From: an uncultured Bacteroides sp.
Lineage (GTDB): Bacteria > Bacteroidota > Bacteroidia > Bacteroidales > Bacteroidaceae
Length of the DNA: 8,007 bases
Assembly: GCA_900766195.1 (NCBI GenBank)
Contig: CAAFUN010000155.1
Location: 1 to 8,007, forward strand
Reading direction: 5' to 3'
Positions 1 through 6,366 of the stretch are shown here, piece by piece (the first letter of the stretch is position 1; every line of letters begins with the position of its first letter). A program made the translations under genes and the position numbers. The notes beneath the pieces were generated by a model that saw only the letters and a list, made by a program, of their open reading frames with translations, ran no database searches and was not told the DNA's origin.

Positions 1-487
1 GACCGTGAAATGTTCCGCGAAAGTTGCGTGCGTGTACGAGTAGAATCTCTTTCCCACGTCTAATTAATACAATAATTGCTGTTGAAATAGGAGGGTAGAT
101 CTCGAAGCCACATGAAGGACATTTTTTCATGATCTCCGTTTTCTGCTCTGCAGCAGTACCGCAAGCCGGACAAAATTTGCTATGTGCATCCCAATAAAGA
201 ATCTGATATGCTTTACCGGCAGCTTTATAATCGGCAAGCGAAATCAGATCGTATGTCGCTCTTAGATTAACCATTGCCCAATCTGAAGTCTCATCAATGC
301 TTTTTTCAAGAGCTATTGCTTTAATAATTCTACCATCGGGTAAGTGAACATCTTGTTCTTTATATTTTATATCAATAGATGGCGGAAACTCTGTAAATGT
401 ACGCCAAAGAGAGCCTTTTTCACTTTTTTGTAACAACAATTGGTCATTATAAAATATAAACCATTGAGTGGTTTCTAATTTTTCCAT
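1..487 (-). CDS. nudC: NAD(H) diphosphatase NudC-like Nudix hydrolase, C-terminus cut by window edge
   Basis: This partial gene reads leftward from an ATG at 485-487; 162 codons are visible before the left edge. A four-cysteine zinc ribbon is plain: CPACG (C106, C109) and CPSCG (C123, C126). It is followed by YPPISTAIIVLI (131-142) and HARNFRGTFHG (152-162), which open the Nudix fold in NudC-type proteins. The Nudix box itself (GX5EX7REUXEEXGU) should lie just outside the window. Residues 1-100 match the poorly conserved N-terminal domain of the family in position and size. Family members hydrolyse NAD(H) to NMN(H) and AMP, and some remove NAD caps from RNA. They are cytoplasmic and usually about 260 residues long, so roughly 100 residues are missing here. 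The start is supported by an in-frame TAA five codons upstream and by the purine-rich AGGATAAG just before the ATG. The gene is divergent from ppk. Substrate preference within the family cannot be judged from this fragment. Confidence 0.88.
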   Translation of the reverse strand, partial: MEKLETTQWFIFYNDQLLLQKSEKGSLWRTFTEFPPSIDIKYKEQDVHLPDGRIIKAIALEKSIDETSDWAMVNLRATYDLISLADYKAAGKAYQILYWDAHSKFCPACGTAAEQKTEIMKKCPSCGFEIYPPISTAIIVLIRRGKEILLVHARNFRGTFHG

Positions 488-552
488 ACTTATCCTGAGT
501 TATCTCTTTACTGTTAATCTTCTTATGTGCCCCATTGGTGAGATACACGCTG

Positions 553-560
553 CAAAAGTA
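553..560 (-). promoter_or_regulatory. Candidate -7 box for the nudC-like gene
   Basis: Read on the minus strand this is TACTTTTG, a full match to the Bacteroides -7 consensus TAnnTTTG. It would give a leader of about 60 nucleotides before the ATG at 487. No clear TTTG -33 element sits 19-21 bases upstream on that strand, so the call rests on the -7 match and its position. Confidence 0.4.
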
Positions 561-594
561 CTTATTTGTTGGCAGATCTTCATGCCGTAGTTCC

Positions 595-622
595 AATCTT
601 TTGCAATCCTTTGTAAAAGATT
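595..622. repeat. 28-base imperfect palindrome upstream of ppk (possible operator)
   Basis: AATCTTTTGCAA (595-606) and TTGTAAAAGATT (611-622) are inverted copies with 11 of 12 positions matching, around a 4-base centre TCCT. The site lies between the two candidate -7 boxes, roughly 50-80 bases upstream of the predicted nudC start and about 90-120 upstream of the predicted ppk start. Because it sits outside both predicted transcripts, a dimeric regulator binding site is a more natural reading than an RNA hairpin. No specific regulator can be named. Confidence 0.4.
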
Positions 623-696
623 ACATGTTTCTGTCATTCTTATCTGATAAATACAGTGATTGATCTTTTTGTACTTTTTCTTTGTTATACATGATA

Positions 697-704
697 TACA
701 TTTG
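697..704 (+). promoter_or_regulatory. Candidate -7 box for the ppk-ppx operon
   Basis: TACATTTG matches the Bacteroides -7 consensus TAnnTTTG exactly and lies about 66 bases before the ppk start codon, giving a leader of roughly 60 nucleotides. The -33 region is only T-rich (CTTTTTC near 674-680), with no clean TTTG at the usual spacing. The region is AT-rich, so chance matches are possible. Confidence 0.45.
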
Positions 705-770
705 TAATATATATGACATTTATTCGTAATGCCTTTTTTTTAATTTCGCAACAAATGATAAACTCTTATT

Positions 771-2891
771 ATGAATAAGAAAAAAGAATTTTCCGAATAT
801 GTAGATAGAGATTTAAGTTGGTTTTATTTCAATCATCGCATATTGCATGAAGCTACGAAAACGACTGTTCCATTATTAGAAAGACTTTCTTTTTTGGGAA
901 TTTATTCCAATAATCTGGATGAGTTCTTTCGTGTACGGATGGCTACGCTAAATCGAATTGCCGAATGTAAAGAAAAGAGTCTTCGACTTAGACGTGAACA
1001 AGCTGAACATTTAATTAAGCAACTTAATCAACTGAATAGTAAATATTCTAACGAATATGAGCAGGCTGTTCATGACGTAACTTCAAGTTTACGAGCAGAA
1101 AATATTTTTTTGATTAAAGAGAATGAATTGGATACAAATCAACAAGGCTTCGTACACAATTTGTTTAGACGTCAATTAAGTGGCTTCATCAGTCCTGTTT
1201 GGTTTTCGGCTGTAAAGCAATTAACAGATGCTGCAGATGAAAATATCTATCTTGCAGTGAAGATGCAAATTGATAAAGGTAAAGCCAAAGCCAAAGAAGC
1301 TGCTGACAGTATTGAGAAAGAAGTGATTGATAAACATCGAGCTCTTCGTCCTGAGTATGCATTAATAGAGCTTCCTGTTCAGGCTTGTGGACGTTTTATA
1401 CGTCTGCCGGATGGAGAAGGTCGCAGCTATCTGATGTATTTGGATGATGTAATACGCTTTTGTCTTCCTATCATTTTCTCAGGCATGGGATATGATAAGT
1501 TTGAAGCTTATGCATTTAAGTTCACGAAAGATGCAGAGATGGAACTTGATAATGATCTACGCAATGGCATGTTACAGAAGATATCTAAAGGTATAAAAAG
1601 TCGGAAAAAAGGAGATCCACTTCGTGTGATATACGATGGTCAAATGCCTCGCGATTTATTGAATAGAGTGATGAAGCACCTCTATTTAGATAAGTTGGAT
1701 ACGGTAATAAGTGGCGGACGATACCATAATCATAAAGACCTGATGTCTTTCCCCGATTGTAATAGACAAGATCTGAAGTACCCACAATGGCCCCCTCTTA
1801 TTAAGCCGGAGTTGGAAAGTGGAGAAAGCTTGCTAAAACTGATTCAGCAGAAAGATCGTTATATTCATGTGCCTTATCATAGTTTCGATTATTATATCCG
1901 AGTTTTGCAGGAAGCAGCTATTAGTAGGGAAGTCCGGAGCATTAAAACTACATTATATCGTTTGGCCAAAGAATCAAAGGTGGTAAAAGCGTTGATTTGT
2001 GCAGCAAATAATGGTAAGAAAGTAACAGTTGTTATCGAATTACTTGCGCGCTTTGATGAAGCCTCCAATATAGGTTGGTCTAAGAAAATGCAAGATGCGG
2101 GTATTCATGTTGTCTTTGGTTTAGAGGGATTGAAAATACATTCTAAAGTCACTCATATCAGTATGAAGCATGGTAAAGATATTGCTTGTATTAGTACTGG
2201 AAATTTTCATGAAGGTAATGCTACACGATATACCGATTATTTGTTGATGACGGCTGCCCGTAATATTGTGTCTGACGTAAATGATGTATTCTCATTCATT
2301 GAGAAGCCATATTCCCCTATAAAATTTAAAGAATTATTGATCTCACCTAATGATATGAAACAGGCTTTTATCCGTTTGATAGCTGATGAAATAAAAAATA
2401 AGCAAAAGGGGAAAGTTGCTTATATTCGTGTGAAAGTTAATCACATCACCGATATTCCTATTATTAAAAAGCTTTATGAAGCTTCTTGTGAAGGGGTGAA
2501 AGTGGATTTACTTGTACGTGGAAATTGCTCAATAATGGCAGGTGTTCCTGGAGTTAGTGAGAATATACGGATCAACGGCATTATTGACCGCTATCTGGAA
2601 CATTCTCGCATTTTCATCTTTGCGGCAAATGGTGAAAACAAAACCTATATAGGTTCGGCCGACTGGATGCCTCGCAATCTGGATAATCGCATTGAAGTAG
2701 TAGCTCCTGTATATGATCCATTGATAAAAGAGGATCTATGGACTGTTTTTGATTATGGATTCCGTGACACTTGTCAGGGATGCATTATAGATGGAACTGG
2801 AGAGAATTTACCATGGCCTGGAGAAGATGGACTGGGTAAGCCATTCCGCTCTCAAGAAGAATTATATAAATATTATTTGGCTAAAAATTAA
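771..2891 (+). CDS. ppk1: Polyphosphate kinase 1 (PPK1)
   Basis: PPK1 reversibly transfers the terminal phosphate of ATP onto inorganic polyphosphate. At 706 residues it is full length for the family. The N-terminal domain opens with YVDRDLSWFYFNHRIL (10-25) and SNNLDEFFRVRMA (46-58). The head domain follows (about 115-325) and ends in ISGGRYHNHKDLMSFPD (313-329), a strong PPK1 signature. The two phospholipase-D-like catalytic domains come next. The first has ARFDE (426-430), IHSKV with His457, equivalent to the autophosphorylated histidine of E. coli PPK (His435), and STGNFHEGNATRYTD (475-489). The second has LLVRGNCSI (580-588), EHSRI with His611, equivalent to E. coli His592, and IGSADWMPRNLDNR (627-640). 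All expected catalytic residues are present. The start is favoured because the conserved N-terminus begins within ten residues. The Shine-Dalgarno sequence is weak, as is usual in Bacteroidetes. The gene is followed after 12 bases by the exopolyphosphatase gene, so the two probably form one operon. Expected roles are phosphate and energy storage and stress tolerance. Confidence 0.97.
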   Translation: MNKKKEFSEYVDRDLSWFYFNHRILHEATKTTVPLLERLSFLGIYSNNLDEFFRVRMATLNRIAECKEKSLRLRREQAEHLIKQLNQLNSKYSNEYEQAVHDVTSSLRAENIFLIKENELDTNQQGFVHNLFRRQLSGFISPVWFSAVKQLTDAADENIYLAVKMQIDKGKAKAKEAADSIEKEVIDKHRALRPEYALIELPVQACGRFIRLPDGEGRSYLMYLDDVIRFCLPIIFSGMGYDKFEAYAFKFTKDAEMELDNDLRNGMLQKISKGIKSRKKGDPLRVIYDGQMPRDLLNRVMKHLYLDKLDTVISGGRYHNHKDLMSFPDCNRQDLKYPQWPPLIKPELESGESLLKLIQQKDRYIHVPYHSFDYYIRVLQEAAISREVRSIKTTLYRLAKESKVVKALICAANNGKKVTVVIELLARFDEASNIGWSKKMQDAGIHVVFGLEGLKIHSKVTHISMKHGKDIACISTGNFHEGNATRYTDYLLMTAARNIVSDVNDVFSFIEKPYSPIKFKELLISPNDMKQAFIRLIADEIKNKQKGKVAYIRVKVNHITDIPIIKKLYEASCEGVKVDLLVRGNCSIMAGVPGVSENIRINGIIDRYLEHSRIFIFAANGENKTYIGSADWMPRNLDNRIEVVAPVYDPLIKEDLWTVFDYGFRDTCQGCIIDGTGENLPWPGEDGLGKPFRSQEELYKYYLAKN

Positions 2892-2903
2892 AATATTAAG
2901 ATT

Positions 2904-3806
2904 ATGATAAATAGATGTTATGCCGCAATAGATATAGGAACAAATGCTGTACGGCTATTAATAAAAAAAGTGAAGAATGATGAAGTTCCTATGGATAAAA
3001 GATTCACAAAAACACTATTGTTGCGCGTGCCGTTACGCTTGGGATTTGATGTTTTCTCGTTGGGAAATATTTCTGATGCCAAAGCAAAGAAACTTCAGCG
3101 CTTGATGAAGGCCTTCCGACAGTTAATGAAAATTTATGAAGTGACAGATTATAGAGCATGTGCCACTTCAGCAATACGCGATGCTGCTAATGGAAAAGAG
3201 ATTATAAAAAAAATACAAAAAGATACAGGCATTGATATTGAAGTAATAGATGGACAGGAGGAAGCACAGATTATTTATAAGTATCATATTGAATGTACTA
3301 CCAACAATGTAGGTAACTATCTTTATGTTGATGTCGGTGGAGGAAGCACAGAAATTAATCTTCAGGTTAACGGTGAACTTAAATCTTCATTCTCATATAA
3401 TGTTGGTACGGTACGTATGCTCAGTAATGCTGTTAAAGAAGAAACTTGGACACAAATAAAGACTGATTTGCAACGGTTGACAGATGGACTTGATCACATT
3501 AACATTATAGGTTCAGGAGGGAACATTAACAAACTGTATAGACTGATTAAAAAGTCAAAGAAGCAACAGCGTATCTCTGTAGATTCTTTACGGTTACTCA
3601 ACGATAGTTTGAAACCTTTAACTCCAGAGCAACGAATGGAAAAATACGACCTGAAGTCTGACCGTGCTGACGTAATTGTACCTGCTGCTGAAATTTTTCT
3701 CTCCATAGCCGAAGCTATACATTCCGAATATATTTATGTTCCAGTCATAGGTTTGGCAGATGGTATAATTGATGGCCTGTATGAAAGAGATAAAGAAAAT
3801 ACATAA
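2904..3806 (+). CDS. ppx: Exopolyphosphatase, Ppx/GppA family, short form
   Basis: This 300-residue cytoplasmic phosphatase of the ASKHA (actin/Hsp70/sugar kinase) fold is expected to release phosphate from polyphosphate chain ends, or to hydrolyse pppGpp to ppGpp. Visible motifs in order are: phosphate-1 loop AAIDIGTNAVRLLI (7-20); ATSAIRDAANG (87-97); GQEEAQIIY (117-125), containing the catalytic glutamate region; phosphate-2 loop VDVGGGSTEINL (142-153); NVGTVRML (166-173); adenosine-type motif IIGSGGNINKL (201-211); and the closing IGLADGIIDGLY (282-293). It has only the core two-lobe phosphatase unit and lacks the C-terminal helical HD-like and accessory domains of the roughly 510-residue E. 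coli Ppx. This short architecture is common in Bacteroidetes and other bacteria. The 12-base gap after ppk indicates co-transcription, which favours polyphosphate as substrate. Sequence alone cannot exclude a GppA-like role. The gene stops 8 bases before a strong inverted repeat. Confidence 0.92.
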   Translation: MINRCYAAIDIGTNAVRLLIKKVKNDEVPMDKRFTKTLLLRVPLRLGFDVFSLGNISDAKAKKLQRLMKAFRQLMKIYEVTDYRACATSAIRDAANGKEIIKKIQKDTGIDIEVIDGQEEAQIIYKYHIECTTNNVGNYLYVDVGGGSTEINLQVNGELKSSFSYNVGTVRMLSNAVKEETWTQIKTDLQRLTDGLDHINIIGSGGNINKLYRLIKKSKKQQRISVDSLRLLNDSLKPLTPEQRMEKYDLKSDRADVIVPAAEIFLSIAEAIHSEYIYVPVIGLADGIIDGLYERDKENT

Positions 3807-3946
3807 TTAAAAATGCGGTTACTTTCAAATAGCCTATTATTCTTACTGTTATTTGAAAGTAACCGCCACACTTTATTGGGATATGTAAATCGTTTTAGCC
3901 TAAATAAAAGCTTTTTATAGTACGTTTAGCACTTTCCTTTTATAAA
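3807..3946. other. Convergent intergenic region
   Basis: This 140-base gap lies between the stop of the exopolyphosphatase gene (TAA at 3804-3806) and the stop of the GH92 gene (TAG on the minus strand at 3947-3949). It holds one strong inverted repeat, described separately. The remainder (3867-3946) is AT-rich, with a short palindrome AAAAGCTTTT at 3906-3915 and no coding potential that I can support. Confidence 0.7.
3815..3866. terminator. Bidirectional intrinsic terminator, 17-bp perfect stem
   Basis: The left arm (3815-3831, beginning GCGGTTACTTTC) and right arm (3850-3866) are perfect inverted copies over 17 bases, with an 18-base loop. In the minus direction the stem is followed at once by ATTTTTAATT, a good U-tract, which suits termination of the GH18/GH92 transcript about 80 bases after the GH92 stop. 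In the plus direction it begins 8 bases after the exopolyphosphatase stop but is followed only by CACACTTTATT, so the plus-strand tail is weaker. Its position between convergent genes supports shared use. Confidence 0.82.
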
Positions 3947-6229
3947 CTATTCTTTCTCTATAAACGGTTTATCACCCATTGTTAACTCCAGTGTACTACC
4001 ATCTATAATATCTTTATGAGTAAAAAATGGAGTTTTCAGAATCTTACCATTAAGACTCATTCTTTGTATATACTTATTGTTGCGACTATTATTGTGTGCA
4101 ATGATGGTAAATGTTTTTCCATTTGCTAAAGCTATCTTAACCTTATTGAATAGCGGTCGACCAATTGAATAAATAGGCTTTCCCGGACACACTTGATAGA
4201 ATCCCATTGCGTTGAGTACGTACCATGCTGACATCTGACCACAGTCTTCATTACCCGATAGCCCATCAGGAGCATTGGAATACAAAGTATTCAGAACACT
4301 ATCTACAAGTGCCTGGGTTTTGTAAGGTTGTCCTACATAATTATACAGATGTGTTATATGGTGGCTTGGTTCGTTGCCATGAGCATACTGACCTATCATT
4401 CCTGAGATATCTACAGATACTTGCTTGCCTTCTAATTCAGAACTCACGGTGAATAATGAGTCTAGTTTATTGATGAAGGCTTTTTTTCCTCCCATCAATT
4501 TAACTAATCCATCCACATCATGCGGTGCAAACCAACTCCACTGCCAAGCATTTCCTTCACAATAATCATCATTACGATGATTAGAAGAGCGGGGATTGAA
4601 AGGAGTTCGCCATTGTCCTTTACTATCCAAGCCACGCATAAAACGAATGGATGAGTCATAGTATACTTTATAAGCTTTGGCAAAAGCTGCATATTTTTCT
4701 TCATTATTATTATCACCCATTGCTCCGGCCAAGATAGAAATGCACCAGTCATCATAAGCGTATTCCAATGCTTTGGCTACTGACTCATTATCTTTATCAC
4801 AAGGAATATAGCCTATTTTATTTTTCCAGTATTTTGCAGGCGGCATCAAATGAGGAAGTACAAGAGCCGGACATAAGATGCCGGTTGTATCGTATTCTGC
4901 AGCGCGTAGACATGCTTTATACGCTTCTTTAATATTATAGTTGCGATAACCTTTTACATAAGCATCTGCAATGACGGATGCCGCATGATATCCTATCATA
5001 GTTCCGGTGTAATTTGCTGCAAGCTCCCACATAGGGAATATCCCTCCTTCGCGCTGTTTACTAATAAGAGAACGAACAAAAGCTTCATTTAATTCTGGAT
5101 CGATAATAGTCATTAACGGATGATACGCACGGAAAGTATCCCATAAAGAAAATACGGTATAGACAGGATCACTGATATTACCTTGATGGGGCTTTAGATC
5201 CATACCTAAATAACGTCCATCCACGTCGGAAAAGAGATTGGGCTGCATTCCTGTATGATAGAGTGCTGTGTAGAAAATACTTTTCTGATTCTCATCTTTC
5301 GTATCAATAGCTATTTTTGATAGATACTTATTCCATTCGGCGCGAGCACTCCGTTGTATAGCATCAAAATTCCATTCAGGAATCTCTGATTCTGCGTTTC
5401 TGCGTGCACCATCCATGTCAACAGCTGAAATACCTACTTTTACCAATACTTGCTCATTATCTTTAGTCTGAAAATTCAATAATACTTTGGCTGTAGGCAA
5501 TAGCTCTCCTCCTTTATCCAATGCTACAGAGTCAGTTATAAGTGTATAAGTAAAGGGTTTGGAAAATTTTGCATAGAAGTTGATATATTGATCAAAAGCC
5601 CAATATACTGTTTTTTTACGTCCACGTATCTCAGTGTCACTTATCACCTCCAGTTCCATATCTTCATTTTTCTGACGCTGTAAGCTATAATCAAGGTCGA
5701 GAATAAATCCGGCTTTATCAGTTTTAGGGAAAGTATAGCGATGTATGGCGACACGTTTGGTAGCTGTAATTTCAGCTTTCACTTTATAGCGATCCAAAAA
5801 AACAGAATAGTATCCTGGTTGTGCAATTTCATTATCATGCGAGAAAGCAGAGGCATAAGCCATTTGTTGACTCGCTTTTCCAGTAGGATAATAGTCTTGA
5901 ATACCTGTTGTAGGCATAAGCAAAATATCACCATAATCTCCACATCCTGTACCACTAAGGTGAGTATGCGAAAAACCATTAATTGTGGAATCGGCGTAAT
6001 AATATCCCGAACAAGCATCCCACTCATAAATGCGTGTATCAGGACCGGGTTGTATCATTCCATTAGGAACTATCACTCCCGGATAAGTATGTCCATGCCC
6101 ACCAGTACCAATAAAAGGATTGACATAGGAGGCATAATCAGTATCGAGAGAAGGAGCACAGCTATATGCTACGCCCAATAATAAAAGTCCAGCTAGTAGT
6201 ACGGAACCGGAGTGTGTATTTCTTTTCAT
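3947..6229 (-). CDS. GH92 family exo-alpha-mannosidase, exported (probable lipoprotein)
   Basis: GH92 enzymes are calcium-dependent inverting exo-alpha-mannosidases that trim N-glycan mannose. The 760 residues are full length. Residues 1-24 form an export signal: KR near the start, a leucine-rich core (10-20) and a cysteine at 24 after AYS. This lipobox is imperfect, and no acidic cluster directly follows the cysteine, so a periplasm-facing anchor seems likelier than surface display. The N-terminal beta-sandwich begins YVNPFIGTGGHGHTYPG (35-51) and includes GFSHTHLSGTGCGDYGD (85-101). The (alpha/alpha)6 barrel carries FSLWDTFRAYHPL (360-372), GGIFPMWELAANYTGTMIG (395-413), YCEGNAWQWSW (556-566) with Glu558 as probable general acid, HGNEPSHH (617-624), and GNEDCGQMSAWYVLNAMGFY (659-678) with Asp662 as probable base. 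The start is chosen because it gives the complete signal peptide; AAGAAAAG precedes it. The gene lies 137 bases downstream of the GH18 gene on the same strand. Linkage specificity (alpha-1,2, 1,3 or other) cannot be fixed from sequence alone. Confidence 0.95.
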   Translation of the reverse strand: MKRNTHSGSVLLAGLLLLGVAYSCAPSLDTDYASYVNPFIGTGGHGHTYPGVIVPNGMIQPGPDTRIYEWDACSGYYYADSTINGFSHTHLSGTGCGDYGDILLMPTTGIQDYYPTGKASQQMAYASAFSHDNEIAQPGYYSVFLDRYKVKAEITATKRVAIHRYTFPKTDKAGFILDLDYSLQRQKNEDMELEVISDTEIRGRKKTVYWAFDQYINFYAKFSKPFTYTLITDSVALDKGGELLPTAKVLLNFQTKDNEQVLVKVGISAVDMDGARRNAESEIPEWNFDAIQRSARAEWNKYLSKIAIDTKDENQKSIFYTALYHTGMQPNLFSDVDGRYLGMDLKPHQGNISDPVYTVFSLWDTFRAYHPLMTIIDPELNEAFVRSLISKQREGGIFPMWELAANYTGTMIGYHAASVIADAYVKGYRNYNIKEAYKACLRAAEYDTTGILCPALVLPHLMPPAKYWKNKIGYIPCDKDNESVAKALEYAYDDWCISILAGAMGDNNNEEKYAAFAKAYKVYYDSSIRFMRGLDSKGQWRTPFNPRSSNHRNDDYCEGNAWQWSWFAPHDVDGLVKLMGGKKAFINKLDSLFTVSSELEGKQVSVDISGMIGQYAHGNEPSHHITHLYNYVGQPYKTQALVDSVLNTLYSNAPDGLSGNEDCGQMSAWYVLNAMGFYQVCPGKPIYSIGRPLFNKVKIALANGKTFTIIAHNNSRNNKYIQRMSLNGKILKTPFFTHKDIIDGSTLELTMGDKPFIEKE

Positions 6230-6366
6230 CTATTCTTTTCTTGAATTTTTATTAAAGGCTTGACATTGAGTTGATGCCAGATTGCAAAAGGATATAAATT
6301 AGCAATTAAGAGCCTCGTCCAGAATGTGACGAGGCTCTATTTGAGTAAAATCAGTAAGGGGGATAT
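6230..6366 (-). other. Spacer between GH18 and GH92 genes
   Basis: This 137-base gap separates two same-strand genes and is unusually long for a tightly coupled pair. It contains a perfect hairpin near the GH18 end (described separately), then AT-rich sequence leading to the GH92 start. The nearest -7-like element on the minus strand is TCCTTTTG at 6285-6292, one base off TAnnTTTG and without a -33 partner, so an independent GH92 promoter is not well supported. Confidence 0.6.
6309..6338 (-). terminator. Intercistronic hairpin after the GH18 gene
   Basis: AGAGCCTCGTC (6309-6319) and GACGAGGCTCT (6328-6338) are perfect 11-bp inverted copies with an 8-base loop. On the minus strand the hairpin starts 28 bases after the GH18 stop codon and is followed by TTAATTGCTAATTT, a broken and weak U-tract. 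It could be a partial terminator that lowers GH92 expression, a 3'-end stabiliser or processing site for the GH18 mRNA, or a full terminator. The sequence does not decide among these. Confidence 0.65.

Larger units (their letters stand above)
488..770. promoter_or_regulatory. Divergent intergenic region between nudC-like gene and ppk
   Basis: This 283-base non-coding gap separates two head-to-head genes and should hold the promoters and control sites for both. I see one candidate -7 element for each direction and, between them, a 28-base imperfect palindrome (each listed separately). It contains no convincing small ORF, RNA gene or Pho-box-like direct repeat. It is strongly AT-rich towards ppk, ending in T-runs before the start codon. 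Confidence 0.7.

Noticed and set aside
1585..1785. 66-codon minus-strand ORF
   Set aside because: It is antisense to the conserved RYHNHKDLMSFPD region of ppk1; there is no start signal or homology I can see.
2892..2903. Separate promoter for the exopolyphosphatase gene
   Set aside because: The 12-base gap is too short for a promoter, and I saw no convincing TTTG/TAnnTTTG pair at the end of ppk1.
3494..3706. 70-codon minus-strand ORF
   Set aside because: It is antisense to the 3' half of the exopolyphosphatase gene, with no independent support.
3906..3915. AAAAGCTTTT palindrome as a second terminator
   Set aside because: The stem is short, almost wholly A-T and without a usable loop, so it would not form a stable RNA hairpin.
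4225..4452. 75-codon plus-strand ORF
   Set aside because: It is antisense to the highly conserved HGNEPSHH and GNEDCGQ region of GH92 and has no supporting features of its own.
4504..4755. 83-codon minus-strand ORF, plus similar ones at 5779-6027 (minus) and 7600-7800 (plus)
   Set aside because: These overlap conserved coding regions of GH92 or GH18 in other frames and have no start signals or family features.
5741..6181. 146-codon plus-strand ORF
   Set aside because: It lies entirely antisense to the conserved N-terminal part of GH92, and its translation shows no recognisable family features; it is a shadow frame.
6285..6292. Possible GH92 promoter -7 box (TCCTTTTG on the minus strand)
   Set aside because: It departs from TAnnTTTG at the important A and has no TTTG -33 partner. 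The hairpin occupies the expected upstream region.
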